A DNA stretch of 64,000 bases from Actinomycetota bacterium (GCA_005888335.1 VAWY01000129.1:520-64519); one strand, 5' to 3'. Shown: positions 31,403 through 40,567, counted from the stretch's first letter. Notes: a model not told the origin generated them from the letters alone. Translations and numbers: made by a program.

Positions 31403-32418
31403 TGGGCGGCGTCGACGTGCTGCTCGTGTCGCTCGGCTCGACGGCGGGGCTGCGGGCGGCGGACGCCGAGCTGGCCGGCGCGCTGCGGCGCGCCGGCGCC
31501 TCGGTCGTCGTGGCCGCCGCGCGACCGCGCCGCGACGTGCGCACGCTCGCCTTGACGGACCTGGCCTGGGCGCTCGCCGCCCGCGGGGCGGCCCGCGACG
31601 CGCTGCGCGACGACCGCCCGCGCGCCGTCGTCTACGGCACGGTGACGGCGGCGCTGCTCGGGCCGGTGCCCGGCGCGATCCGCTACGACGCGCCCGCGGC
31701 GGCCAACCGCCCCGGCCGCCACGGCCTCTGGCAGCGCCCGCGCGAGCGTGCGGTGATCGCCCGCGCCCCGCTGCTCGTCCCCCAGGACGCGGGCGCCCTG
31801 GCCGAGACGCCGGCGCCCCGGCCGCCGGCGATCGTCGTCCCGATCCCGGTCGAGCCGAGCGGCGCGCCCGCGCCGGCCCGCGACATCGCCGCGCTCACCT
31901 ATGCCGCCAACCCGCACAAGAAGGGCCTCGACCGCGTGCTGGCCGCGTGGGCGGCGGCCCGCCGCGAGGGCGAGGAGCTCGTCGTGGCCGGCACGCCGCC
32001 GGGCTCGCCGGCGGCCGGCGTGCGCTGGGCCGGCCGCCTGCCGCCGGACGAGTACCGCGCGCTGCTGCGCCGCGCGCGCGTCTACGTCACCGCGCCGCGC
32101 CGCGAGGACTACGGGCTCGCCCAGCTCGAGGCGCTCGCCGACGGCGCGCAGCTCGTCACCACCGCCGCGCCGGGCCCGTACGCCGCGCTGTCGCTCGCGC
32201 GGGCGCTCGATCCGCGCCTGGTCACCGAGGACCTGGCGCGGGCGCTGCGCACCGCGCTCGACGACCCGTCGCCGGGCTACGCCGAGCGGGCGGCCGCGGC
32301 GATCGCGCCGTTCCGGCGCGCCGCCGTCGACCGCGTGGTCGCCGAGGAGCTGCTCCCGGCGCTGCTCAGGTCCGCGATTCCGGCGCGCTACGAGGGTGCG
32401 CCGCTGCGGCTCGACTGA
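31402..32418 (+). CDS. Glycosyltransferase (GT4-like)
   Basis: 338 residues with a GT-B fold. The C-terminal half has the donor-binding pattern: ALTYAANPHKKGLDRVLAAW, VRWAGRLPPDEYRALLRRAR, VTAPRREDYGLAQLEALADG (the E-x7-E type motif). The N-terminal half is reduced. GTG 31402 shares a base with the stop of the preceding membrane protein. Its 3' end overlaps polX antisense by 31 bp. The sugar and acceptor are unknown; the otsB neighbour hints at trehalose or envelope glycoconjugates. Confidence 0.8.
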   Translation: MGGVDVLLVSLGSTAGLRAADAELAGALRRAGASVVVAAARPRRDVRTLALTDLAWALAARGAARDALRDDRPRAVVYGTVTAALLGPVPGAIRYDAPAAANRPGRHGLWQRPRERAVIARAPLLVPQDAGALAETPAPRPPAIVVPIPVEPSGAPAPARDIAALTYAANPHKKGLDRVLAAWAAARREGEELVVAGTPPGSPAAGVRWAGRLPPDEYRALLRRARVYVTAPRREDYGLAQLEALADGAQLVTTAAPGPYAALSLARALDPRLVTEDLARALRTALDDPSPGYAERAAAAIAPFRRAAVDRVVAEELLPALLRSAIPARYEGAPLRLD

Positions 32419-34151
32419 GCCCGCTTGCGCAGCGGGGCGAACTCGGACCACGGGCGCGTGTTGGCCACGTCGGCGGCGGTCAGCCAGGCGCGCCGTGCGG
32501 TGATCACGCCCCAGCGGACGATGCCCAGCGTGTTGACGCCGTGGGCGTCGGAGTCGATGAGGATGCGGACGCCGGCCTGCGCGGCGGCGCGCGCGTGGAC
32601 GTCGTTGAGGTCGCGGCGATCGGGCGCCGAGTTGATCTCGAGCATGGTCCCGGTCCGCGCGGCCGCCTCGAAGACGCGGTCGACGTCGACGGCGTAGGCC
32701 GAGCGGGTCTCGATCTTGCGGCCCGTGAGGTGGCCGATCGCATCGACCCACGGGTGCTCGATCGCCGTGACGATGCGGTCGGTCATCTCGCGCTCGCCCA
32801 TCCCGAACGACGTGTGGACCGACGCGATGACCCAGTCGAGCTGGGCGAGGAGGTCGTCGTCGTAGTCCAGCGAGCCGTCGGGGAGGATGTTGGCCTCGGT
32901 CCCGACGAGCAGCTTCAGGCCGTCGAGCTCCTCGTCGAGCGCGCGGATGCGCTCGATCTGGGCCCGCAGCTCGTCCGGTGTGACGTGGTTGCCGAAGCCG
33001 TGCGTGGCCGAGTGGTCGGTGATGGCCAGGTACTCGTAGCCGCGCGCCTGCGCCGCCTGCGCCATCTGCTCGACGCTGTTGCGCCCGTCGGAGGCGGTGG
33101 TGTGGCAGTGCAGGTCGCCGCGCAGGTCGGCGAGCGTGATGAGCTCGGGCAGCGTCCCGGCCGCCGCCGCCGCGAGCTCGCCGCGGTCCTCGCGCAGCTC
33201 AGGCGGGATCCAGGCCATGCCGAGGCGCTCGTAGACCTCCTCCTCGGTGGCGCAGCGGGCGGTCACGCCCGTGGCGTCGTCGAGGATCCCGTACTCGGAG
33301 ACGTGCAGCCCGCGCCGGACGGCCGCCTCGCGCAGCGACATGTTGTGCTCCTTGGAGCCCGTGAGGTGCTGCAGGACGTTGCCGAACTGGTCGGGCTCGA
33401 CGACCCGCAGGTCGACCGCCATGCCCGTGTGCGTGCGGGCGCGGGCGGCGTTGTCCCCGGGCGTCGAGCACGACTCGATGACGTCGAGGTCGGCGAGCAC
33501 GGCGGCCAGGGCGCCTGTGTCCGACGCGGTGGCGACGATGTCGAGGTCCTTGACGGCGTCGGTGCCGCGGCGCGCCGAGCCGGCCAGCTCGACGCGGTCG
33601 CTGGCCGGGTGGGCGCGCAGCGCCTCGACGATGCCCTCGGCGATGGGCAGCGCCTTGTTGAGCAGGACGCGCGGGCGCGGCTGCTCGTCGACCCCGGCGG
33701 CGAAGGCCTCGAGCACCGCCTCCTCGAACTTGGGTCCGAAGCCGCGCAGGCCGCGCAGGCGCTGGGTCTCGGCCGCGGTGCGCAGGTCCTCCAACGACGC
33801 GATGCCGAGGTCCTCGTAGAGCCGCCGCGCGCGCTTGGGGCCCAGCCCGGGGAGGCGCGTGAGATCCATGAGCCCGGGCGGGAACTTGGCCCGCAGCTTC
33901 TCGACCGCGGGGATCTGGCCCGTCTCGAGCAGCGCGTGGATCTTCTCCTCCAGCGTGCGCCCGATCCCGGGCAGCTCGGTCACCCGGCCGTCGCGGGTCA
34001 GCGCCGCGACCGAGGTCGGCGCCTCGCGGACCGACTTGGCCGCGTTGCGGTAGGCGAGGACCCGGTGGACCACGGCGCCGTCGAGCTCGTAGAGGTCGGC
34101 GAGCTCGTCGAAGAGGGCGGCGATGGTGGCGTTGGGCGGGTCGGGCACCAC
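32388..34151 (-). CDS. polX: PolX family DNA polymerase/3'-5' exonuclease
   Basis: 587 residues. An N-terminal beta-like polymerase region with helix-hairpin-helix motifs (VTELPGIGRTLEEKIHALL, LTRLPGLGPKRARRLYED), the nucleotidyltransferase core LAGSARRGTDAVKDLDIVA with catalytic Asp residues, then a C-terminal PHP domain: GDLHCHTTASDGRNSV, YLAITDHSATHG, LIDSDAHGVNTLG. Bacterial PolX enzymes fill gaps in repair and remove 3' ends. Start is GTG 34151. All key metal ligands appear present. Confidence 0.93.
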   Translation of the reverse strand: MVPDPPNATIAALFDELADLYELDGAVVHRVLAYRNAAKSVREAPTSVAALTRDGRVTELPGIGRTLEEKIHALLETGQIPAVEKLRAKFPPGLMDLTRLPGLGPKRARRLYEDLGIASLEDLRTAAETQRLRGLRGFGPKFEEAVLEAFAAGVDEQPRPRVLLNKALPIAEGIVEALRAHPASDRVELAGSARRGTDAVKDLDIVATASDTGALAAVLADLDVIESCSTPGDNAARARTHTGMAVDLRVVEPDQFGNVLQHLTGSKEHNMSLREAAVRRGLHVSEYGILDDATGVTARCATEEEVYERLGMAWIPPELREDRGELAAAAAGTLPELITLADLRGDLHCHTTASDGRNSVEQMAQAAQARGYEYLAITDHSATHGFGNHVTPDELRAQIERIRALDEELDGLKLLVGTEANILPDGSLDYDDDLLAQLDWVIASVHTSFGMGEREMTDRIVTAIEHPWVDAIGHLTGRKIETRSAYAVDVDRVFEAAARTGTMLEINSAPDRRDLNDVHARAAAQAGVRILIDSDAHGVNTLGIVRWGVITARRAWLTAADVANTRPWSEFAPLRKRAQSSRSGAPS

Positions 34152-34169
34152 GGCTAGGTTAAGCGGCCC

Positions 34170-35261
34170 GTGAGCGACGCCGCCTGGCTCATCCTGCCGA
34201 CCTACGACGAGGCGGAGAACCTCGAGGCCGTCGTGCTCGCCGCGCGCGAGGTGCTCGGGGGGTGCTGCGGGCCCGGCGGCTTCAGGGTCCTCGTCGTCGA
34301 CGACGACTCACCCGACGGGACCGGCGCGATCGCCGATGCGCTCGCCGCCCGCTTCGCCGACGTCGAGGTGCTGCACCGTCCCCGCCGCGAGGGGCTCGGG
34401 CCGGCCTACCTGGCGGGCTTCGCCCGCGCGCTGGAGCGCGGCGCCGCCTACGTGTTCGAGATGGACGCCGACTTCTCGCACGACCCGAGCGACCTCGCGC
34501 GGCTGCTCGCCGCGGTGCGCGAGGGCGGCGCGGACGTCGCGCTCGGGTCGCGCTACGTCGACGGCGGCGGCGTGAGCGACTGGGGCCTGCCGCGGCGCCT
34601 GGTCTCGCGCGGCGGGTCGCTGTACGCCTCGGCGGTGCTCGGCCTGCGCCTGCGCGACCTGACCGGCGGCTACAAGTGCTTCCGCGCCGACGTGCTGCGC
34701 GCGATCGGGCTCGACAGCGTGCGCTCGAAGGGCTACGCCTTCCAGGTCGAGCTCACCTACCGCGCGGCACGCCGCGGCTTCACCGTCGTCGAGGTGCCGA
34801 TCACGTTCCGCGACCGCCGGCTCGGCCGCTCGAAGATGAGCTGGCGCATCGCGGGCGAGGCGATGGTCCTCGTCCCCCGCTTGCGCAGGCACTATACTTT
34901 GTATAGCGAAAGCGACCACTCACAGGAGATGACGATGGCAGGCACCATGAGAGACGTCACCGACGCCAACTTCCAGGCCGAGGTCCTCGAGGCCGAGGGC
35001 CCGGTGCTCGTCGACTTCTGGGCGCCGTGGTGCGGCCCGTGCCGCGTCGTGGCCCCCGTGCTCGAGGAGATCGCCGGTGAGCGCCCGGACCTGACGATCG
35101 TCAAGCTCAACGTTGACGACAACATCGAGACCGCCTCCAAGTACAGCGTCCTGGCGATCCCGACGATGATCCTGTTCAAGAACGGCGAGGTCGCCCACAC
35201 GATCCGCGGCGCGTACCCAAAGAAGCGCCTCGAGGCCGAGCTGCAGCCCGTCCTGGCGTAG
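34170..35261 (+). CDS. Polyprenol-phosphate mannose synthase reading in frame into thioredoxin
   Basis: 363 residues without an internal stop. Residues 1-240 are a GT2 enzyme of the Dpm1/Ppm1 type: LPTYDEAENLEAVVLAA, VVDDDSPDGTG, YVFEMDADFSHDPSDLARLL, TGGYKCFRADVL, KGYAFQVELTYRAA. It should make polyprenyl-phosphate-mannose. After a linker (HYTLYSESDHSQEMT) comes a complete thioredoxin (256-363) with WCGPC. The thioredoxin has its own ribosome site and promoter-like DNA, so the full-length fusion may be only one of two products. Loss of the GT2 stop codon is the simplest origin. Confidence 0.8.
   Translation: MSDAAWLILPTYDEAENLEAVVLAAREVLGGCCGPGGFRVLVVDDDSPDGTGAIADALAARFADVEVLHRPRREGLGPAYLAGFARALERGAAYVFEMDADFSHDPSDLARLLAAVREGGADVALGSRYVDGGGVSDWGLPRRLVSRGGSLYASAVLGLRLRDLTGGYKCFRADVLRAIGLDSVRSKGYAFQVELTYRAARRGFTVVEVPITFRDRRLGRSKMSWRIAGEAMVLVPRLRRHYTLYSESDHSQEMTMAGTMRDVTDANFQAEVLEAEGPVLVDFWAPWCGPCRVVAPVLEEIAGERPDLTIVKLNVDDNIETASKYSVLAIPTMILFKNGEVAHTIRGAYPKKRLEAELQPVLA
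34892..34928 (+). promoter_or_regulatory. Internal palindrome, -10-like element and ribosome site before trxA
   Basis: CTATAC-TTT-GTATAG (34892-34906) is a 6-bp inverted repeat that contains TATACT, a good -10. AGGAG at 34924-34928 lies 6 nt before ATG 34935. This AT-rich patch stands out in the surrounding coding DNA and suggests an independent, possibly regulated trxA promoter. Confidence 0.5.
34935..35261 (+). CDS. trxA: Thioredoxin (internal start)
   Basis: 108 residues from ATG 34935, preceded by AGGAG at ideal spacing: MAGTMRDVTDANFQAEVL, LVDFWAPWCGPCRVVAPVL (active-site Cys33 and Cys36), IVKLNVDDNIETASKYSV, AIPTMILFKNGEVAHTIRG with the cis-Pro. Length and motifs match ordinary TrxA. 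It would reduce protein disulphides. It is in the same frame as the upstream glycosyltransferase, so it also forms the C-terminal domain of the read-through product. Confidence 0.92.
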   Translation: MAGTMRDVTDANFQAEVLEAEGPVLVDFWAPWCGPCRVVAPVLEEIAGERPDLTIVKLNVDDNIETASKYSVLAIPTMILFKNGEVAHTIRGAYPKKRLEAELQPVLA

Positions 35262-35264
35262 GGC

Positions 35265-35543
35265 ATGTACGCGAACTACACCACGGTCCGCATCAACGAC
35301 GAGCCCGCAGCGCGGCGCCTGCTGAGCGACGAGGTCGTCCCGATGGTGTCGGGAGCCCCGGGCTTCGTCGCGGGCTACTGGCTCGCGCCGCAGAACGGCG
35401 AGGGCAACGCGGTCATCATCTTCGAGTCCGAGCAGGCGGCGCGCTCGATGGCCGAGCGCGCGCTGGCTCAGACGAGCGACGACGCGCCGGCCACGATCGA
35501 GAGCATCGAGACCCGCGAGGTCATCGAGCACGCGCGCGCGTAG
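35265..35543 (+). CDS. ABM/Dabb-like small monooxygenase-fold protein
   Basis: 92 residues: YANYTTVRINDEPAARRLLS, APGFVAGYWLAPQNGEGNAV, IIFESEQAARSMAERALAQ. The ferredoxin-like pattern with GF..GYWL and a final charged helix resembles antibiotic-biosynthesis-monooxygenase and related domains. It starts 3 nt after the thioredoxin stop and is probably co-transcribed with it. No specific substrate can be inferred. Confidence 0.65.
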   Translation: MYANYTTVRINDEPAARRLLSDEVVPMVSGAPGFVAGYWLAPQNGEGNAVIIFESEQAARSMAERALAQTSDDAPATIESIETREVIEHARA

Positions 35544-35614
35544 CCTGCACGGCCGCCGGCTCCGGCTGCGGGACGGGGAGGCGGCGAGACTGGCCGCGGC
35601 GTGGCATGGGGCCG

Positions 35615-36484
35615 TCACCACGCGGTTCCGCGCCGGTCGTCGGCCAGCACCCGGGGCGAGTCGGTGATGATCCCGCGCCGGCGCAGTGTCGTGATGAACG
35701 GCTCCTCGTCGCCCAGGCGGACGAGGCGAGCCGCGCTCGGCCGCAGCGCCGCCTCGAAGGTCAGCCCGGCCAGCGCCGACGGCTGGCCGTCGACCTCGAT
35801 CCGCGCCCCGGCGCGGCCCGGAACGACCTCGACCTTCCAGCGCCCCTCGACGCCGGCGACCAGCGAGGGGATGGACCCGCCGTGCGGCGCGAGCGGCGTC
35901 AGGACCGTTCCCGTCGCCGGCGGCGCGACCACGGGCCCGTCCGCGGCGAGCGTGTAGGCCGTCGAGCCCAGCGCCGTGGCCAGGATCAGGCCGTCGCCGG
36001 TCCACCGCGCGTAGAGGGCGCCGTCCAACCAGACCGAGACGCCCACCTGCCCGGCGCCCGCGCGCAGGACGACGAGGTCGTTCAGCGCCCGGACCGGCTC
36101 GCCTTCCTCGGGATGCACCTCGAGGATGGGCAGCGGCCGGAGCTCGCAGTGCCCGGCGGCGACGCGGTCGAGCGCGGCCTCTATGCCCCCTGGCGGCACG
36201 GCGGCGAGCGCGCCCAGGCTGCCGCACGCCACGCCGAGTACGGCCTTGTCGGCGCGCGCGCCCATGCGCAGCGCGCCGAGCACGGTGCCGTCGCCGCCGA
36301 TGGCCACCACGAGGTCGACGTCCTGCGCCGCGCCGGCCGGCGCCAGCTCGGGCTCGTGCTCGTGCGCGCGCAGCTGCACGAGCTCGACGCCGTGCTCCTG
36401 CGCCCAGCGCCGCAGCCCGACGAGCGCGGGCTCGAGGTCGCGGCTGGGATGGACGACGAGGCCGAGGCGGGCGAGCGGGGCCAC
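35615..36484 (-). CDS. nadK: NAD kinase
   Basis: 289 residues from GTG 36484 (TTG 36505 is the longer option). The family hallmarks are present: VVAIGGDGTVLGALRMG, ACGSLGALAAVPPGGIEAAL in place of the usual NxGxLGFL, ALNDLVVLR (NE/ND motif) and TGDGLILATALGSTAYTLAA. It phosphorylates NAD to NADP. The NGxLGFL-type loop is altered (CGSLGALA), a small departure from the consensus. Confidence 0.88.
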   Translation of the reverse strand: MAPLARLGLVVHPSRDLEPALVGLRRWAQEHGVELVQLRAHEHEPELAPAGAAQDVDLVVAIGGDGTVLGALRMGARADKAVLGVACGSLGALAAVPPGGIEAALDRVAAGHCELRPLPILEVHPEEGEPVRALNDLVVLRAGAGQVGVSVWLDGALYARWTGDGLILATALGSTAYTLAADGPVVAPPATGTVLTPLAPHGGSIPSLVAGVEGRWKVEVVPGRAGARIEVDGQPSALAGLTFEAALRPSAARLVRLGDEEPFITTLRRRGIITDSPRVLADDRRGTAW

Positions 36485-36533
36485 GGCCGCGCATCCTGAC
36501 GACAAACGGCCGGCATGGTGGGGCGCCTCGCCC

Positions 36534-36836
36534 TCAAGACACCACCGGCGCCGGCCGCACGCGCCGCCCGGGGTCGGCGCGGCCGCCGGGGAACTCGAGA
36601 CCCTCGGCCTCGAGGCGCCGCCGCACCCCGACCCGATCGCCGAGCGCCGTCGGCGCGACGCTTCCGTCGGACTTGAGCACCCGGTGGGCGCCCTCGATCC
36701 CGGCCCGCGTCAGCCGGCCGTTGAGCGCGCGGGCGTGGACCGGCGTGCCGCCCGCGGCCTCGCAGACGTCGGCGTAGCTCATCCAGTGGCCGGGCGGGAT
36801 CGCCGCCACCACCTCGCGCACGTTCTCGTTCTCCAT
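36534..36836 (-). CDS. MGMT-like alkyltransferase-like (ATL) protein
   Basis: 100 residues covering the DNA-binding domain of O6-alkylguanine methyltransferases: [57 protein letters not shown]. The PCHR active-site cysteine is absent; the equivalent is GAHR. ATL proteins bind O6-alkylguanine and hand it to excision repair. ATG 36836 follows a purine-rich AGGAGCGAAG. Confidence 0.8.
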   Translation of the reverse strand: MENENVREVVAAIPPGHWMSYADVCEAAGGTPVHARALNGRLTRAGIEGAHRVLKSDGSVAPTALGDRVGVRRRLEAEGLEFPGGRADPGRRVRPAPVVS

Positions 36837-36944
36837 GGTCTTCGCTCCTGGTGTCCTCGGGGAGCGCGACCGTATGCCCGCGGGCGCCGCAGCCGGGCGC
36901 TTGCGTTGAAGTTGTGACAGAGGCGGCGAAGAAGGACGCGAAAC

Positions 36945-39900
36945 CTAGGCCCGCTCGACGACGACGCGCAGCTCGCGGCCCTCGATCGTCGCCGCCTCGC
37001 CGCGCCCGTCGCCGTCGTAGGAGACCTCGATGGCGAGGACCTCCCTGGTCACGTACGGCTCGAACGCTCGCGCCGCGTCGAGCAGCGCCTCGTCGCCGCC
37101 GAGCGTCAGCGCGATCCGGTCCGAGACCTCCAGCCCCGCCCGCTTGCGGGTCTCCTGCACCGCGCGCACCACCTCGCGCGCGAGGCCCTCGCGGCGCAGG
37201 TCGTCGTCGAGGCCCAGCTCGAGCGCGACCGCGTGGGCGCCCTCCCGCTCGACCTGGTAGCCCTCCAGCGGCTTCATCGCGAGCAGAAGGTCGTCGGGCT
37301 GGAGCGTGTGCTCGGCGCCGTCGACGTTGATGCCGAGCGGGCGCTCCTCGCGCACCGCCGCCGCGACGTGCGCCGGGTCGAGCGCGGCGATCGCCGCCGC
37401 GACGCGCGGCATCTGCTTGCCGAAGCGCGGCCCGAGCGCGCGGAAGTTCGGCTTGATCTCGTAGGAGCCCAGCTCGTCGGCGCGCTCGACGAAGCGCAGC
37501 TCCTTGACGTTGAGCTCGTCGCGGACGGCGTCCGACAGGCGCTGGATCGCCCCGCGGTCGCTGTCGGAGGCGACCACGACCGCCGCCCGCAGCGGCTGGC
37601 GCAGCTTGATCGTCGCCGCCGCGCGCGCCGAGAGGCCGAGCCGGACCGCCTCGCGCGCGACCGCCATGTCGGCCTCGAGGCGCTCGTCGCGCTCGCCGGG
37701 CAGCGGCCAGTCGCACAGGTGCACGCTCGGCTCGCCGCCGCCCAGCTCCTCGTAGAGCTCGTCGGCGAGGAACGGGCAGAACGGCGCGAGCGCCTGCGCC
37801 ACCGTGAGCAGGCACGTGCGCAGCGTCTCGAAGGCGGCCGACTCGCCGGTCCAGAAGCGGCGGCGGTTGCGGCGCACGTACCAGTTGGAGAGATCGTCGA
37901 CGAAGTCGGCCAGCGCGCGGCCCGCGAACGTCGCGTCGAAGTCCTCGAGGCGCTCGGTGACCTCCGCGACGGTGCCGGCCAGCCGCGAGAGGATCCAGCG
38001 GTCGAAGTCGGTCGGCTCGGTCTCGCGCTCGACGCGGTACTGCGAGTGGAAATGGTGCACCGCCCAGAGCTGGCGCAGGAACGAGCGCGCCGCCTCGCCG
38101 ACCGCGTCGACGCTGAAGCGGTAGCCGTCCCAGGGCTGCTTCGAGGTGAAGAAGAACCAGCGGAACGCGTCGGCGCCGAAGCGGCTGAGGACCTCCCACG
38201 GCTCGACGACGTTGCCCTTGGACTTCGACATCTTCTGGCCCTCGGCGTCGACGAGCAGTCCGAGGCAGACGACGTTGCGATACGGCGCGCGGTCGAACAG
38301 CAGCGTCGAGATGGCCAGCAGCGAGTAGAACCAGCCGCGCGTCTGGTCGAGCGCCTCGCAGATGAAGTCGGCGGGGAAGTGCGACCGGAAGCGCTCCTCG
38401 CTCTCGAACGGCGCGTGGTGCTGGGCGAACGGCATCGAGCCCGAGTCGAACCAGACGTCGATGACCTCGGGCACGCGCGTCATCCGCTCGCCGCACTGCG
38501 CACAGTCGAAGCCGACGTCGTCGACGAACGGCCGGTGGTGGTCGTCGAGCGCGACGCCGGACAGCTCCTCGAGCTCGGCGAACGAGCCCATGCAGTGCAG
38601 ATGGCCGTTCTCGCAGTGCCAGACCGGCAGCGGCGTGCCCCAGTAGCGCTCGCGCGACAGCGCCCAGTCGACGTTGTGGTCGAGCCAGTCGCCGAAGCGG
38701 CCGTGCTTGATGTGCTCCGGGTGCCAGGTGACCGTCTCGTTGGCCGCCAGCAGCCGGTCGCGCAGCCGCGACGTGGCGATGTACCACGAGGGCTTGGCGT
38801 AGTAGAGCAGCGGCGTGCCGCAGCGCCAGCAGTGCGGATAGGCGTGCTCGTAGCGCTCCTCGCGGAACAGGCGCCCGCGCGCGCGGAGGTCCTCGACGAG
38901 GTCGGGGTCGGCGTCCTTGACGAAGCGCCCCGCGTAGGGGCCGATGCGCTCGTCGTAGGTGCCGTCCAGCCGGACGGGGTTGACGACGTTGAGGCCGTAC
39001 CGGCGGCCGAGGTTGAAGTCGTCCTCGCCGAAGGCGATCGCGGTGTGGACGAGGCCGGTGCCGTCGGTCGCCGTGACGAAGTCGGCGAGCAGCACGGTGT
39101 GGCCGCGCTCGCCGTACTCGCTCGCCGGCAGGAAGGGGAACGGCGGCTCGTAGCGCGTCCCCTCGAGCTCGGTGCCCGGGAAGCGCGCGAGGATCTCGAC
39201 CCCCTCGGAACCGAGCACGCGCCCGACGAGCAACTCGGCGAGCACGTACGTCTCGCCGTCCTTGCGCGCGCGCACGTACGTCAACTCGGGGTGCGCGGCG
39301 ACGGCGGCGTTCGAGACGAGCGTCCACGGCGTCGTCGTCCACACGAGCAGCGACTCGTCGCGTCCGACCACCGGGAAGCGGACGTACACGCTCGGGTCGA
39401 CGACATCCCGGTAGCCGAGCGAGACCTCGTGGCTCGACAGGGCGGTCTCGTCGCGCGGGCAGTAGGGCACGACGCGGTGGCTCTCGTAGAGCAGGCCCTT
39501 GTCGTAGATCTGGCGCAGCGCCCACCAGACCGACTCGATGTAGCTGTCGTCGAGCGTGCGGTACGCGTCGTCGAGGTCGAGCCAGAAGCCGATCCGCTCG
39601 GTCAGCGCGGTCCAGTCCTCGAGGTACTCGAAGACCGACTCGCGGCACAGCCGGTTGAACTCGGCGATCCCCAGGCGCTCGATGTCCGCCTTGGACTGCA
39701 GGCCGAGCTTCTGCTCGACGGCGATCTCGACGGGCAGGCCGTGGCAATCCCAGCCCGCCTTGCGGTCGACCCGGTAGCCGCGCATGGTCTTGAAGCGCGG
39801 GTAGATGTCCTTGAACACGCGCGCGAGCACGTGGTGGGCGCCCGGGCGGCCGTTCGCCGTCGGCGGGCCCTCGTAGAAGGCCCACTGCGGCGCGTCGTTC

Positions 39901-39998
39901 CGGCGGCGCAGCGACTCGTGGAAGACGTCGCGCTCGCGCCAGCGCGCGAGGACGCGCTCCTCGAGCGCCGGGAAGGACAGGCTGGGGTCGACGGCCAC
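36945..39998 (-). CDS. ileS: Isoleucyl-tRNA synthetase, type 2 with GXHH signature
   Basis: 1017 residues, class I synthetase. YEGPPTANGRPGAHHVLAR carries the first signature as G53-A-H-H56 instead of HxGH. KMSKSKGN lies near residue 590. The CP1 editing domain (LLVWTTTPWTLVSNAAVAA) and tRNA-binding C-terminal region are present; no C-terminal zinc finger is seen, as in eukaryote-like type 2 IleRS. GTG 39998 starts it. Type 2 enzymes tolerate mupirocin, and GXHH variants are known among them. No T-box leader was recognised. Confidence 0.93.
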   Translation of the reverse strand: MAVDPSLSFPALEERVLARWRERDVFHESLRRRNDAPQWAFYEGPPTANGRPGAHHVLARVFKDIYPRFKTMRGYRVDRKAGWDCHGLPVEIAVEQKLGLQSKADIERLGIAEFNRLCRESVFEYLEDWTALTERIGFWLDLDDAYRTLDDSYIESVWWALRQIYDKGLLYESHRVVPYCPRDETALSSHEVSLGYRDVVDPSVYVRFPVVGRDESLLVWTTTPWTLVSNAAVAAHPELTYVRARKDGETYVLAELLVGRVLGSEGVEILARFPGTELEGTRYEPPFPFLPASEYGERGHTVLLADFVTATDGTGLVHTAIAFGEDDFNLGRRYGLNVVNPVRLDGTYDERIGPYAGRFVKDADPDLVEDLRARGRLFREERYEHAYPHCWRCGTPLLYYAKPSWYIATSRLRDRLLAANETVTWHPEHIKHGRFGDWLDHNVDWALSRERYWGTPLPVWHCENGHLHCMGSFAELEELSGVALDDHHRPFVDDVGFDCAQCGERMTRVPEVIDVWFDSGSMPFAQHHAPFESEERFRSHFPADFICEALDQTRGWFYSLLAISTLLFDRAPYRNVVCLGLLVDAEGQKMSKSKGNVVEPWEVLSRFGADAFRWFFFTSKQPWDGYRFSVDAVGEAARSFLRQLWAVHHFHSQYRVERETEPTDFDRWILSRLAGTVAEVTERLEDFDATFAGRALADFVDDLSNWYVRRNRRRFWTGESAAFETLRTCLLTVAQALAPFCPFLADELYEELGGGEPSVHLCDWPLPGERDERLEADMAVAREAVRLGLSARAAATIKLRQPLRAAVVVASDSDRGAIQRLSDAVRDELNVKELRFVERADELGSYEIKPNFRALGPRFGKQMPRVAAAIAALDPAHVAAAVREERPLGINVDGAEHTLQPDDLLLAMKPLEGYQVEREGAHAVALELGLDDDLRREGLAREVVRAVQETRKRAGLEVSDRIALTLGGDEALLDAARAFEPYVTREVLAIEVSYDGDGRGEAATIEGRELRVVVERA

Positions 39999-40135
39999 GA
40001 GTGGCCGATTCTAGGGTCCGGCGATCCCCGCGCTCGGCTCAAGATCTCCGGGAGCAGCCGATCACCAGGGCACGGGTCGTCTTCGTCGAGGGCGGCCCGT
40101 CGTGCGTCACGATCGTCACGCCGTAGCGCTCGCCG

Positions 40136-40567
40136 TCAGGCGGCGAGCTTGCGGCAGATCTCGGCCAGCGAGCGTTTCTCGCGCTCGTCGAGGGCGCTGA
40201 ACGCCGCGGCGACCCGGCGGGTGTGCTCGGGGAACAGGCGGTCGACGAGCTCCTGGCCGAGCGCGGTCAGCGCGACGCTGGCCGCGCGGCGGTCGTTGAC
40301 CAGCCGCGTGCGGACGACCAGCCCGCGCGCCTCGAGCGTGGTGACGACCTCGGTCGCGTTCGCCTTGGACGTGCGCAGGCGCGCGCGCAGCGCCCGCAGC
40401 TCGAGCTCGCCGCCCGCGGTGGCGAGCACGACGAGGACGCTGAAGCCGGTGCCCGACAGGCCCTCGCGCTCCAGGTCGGCCGACAGCCGGCGGCGGACGT
40501 GCGCCTCGGCGCGCAGCAGCGACTCGAGCGCGCGGTGCGCGAGCGGGTCACCGGGCACGAGAGGCAT
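40136..40567 (-). CDS. MarR-family transcriptional regulator
   Basis: 143 residues: HVRRRLSADLEREGLSGTGF, VLVVLATAGGELELRALRAR, LRTSKANATEVVTTLEARGL with the recognition helix, then the wing VVRTRLVNDRRAASVALTAL. The dimer helices are at both ends. It stands alone upstream of ileS in the same direction; its target is probably its own promoter or a nearby efflux or stress gene not identified here. Confidence 0.88.
   Translation of the reverse strand: MPLVPGDPLAHRALESLLRAEAHVRRRLSADLEREGLSGTGFSVLVVLATAGGELELRALRARLRTSKANATEVVTTLEARGLVVRTRLVNDRRAASVALTALGQELVDRLFPEHTRRVAAAFSALDEREKRSLAEICRKLAA

Noticed and set aside
31395..34157. 920-codon plus-strand frame over the glycosyltransferase and polX
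   Set aside because: Low-complexity Arg/Gly translation with no domains; both real genes occupy other frames.
36181..39885. Very long minus-strand frame of 1234 codons over ileS
   Set aside because: It is an Arg/Pro/Ala-rich out-of-frame shadow of ileS caused by high GC; the ileS frame has all synthetase motifs.
39999..40135. T-box leader of ileS
   Set aside because: The spacer is too short and the conserved T-box sequence and antiterminator are not recognisable.
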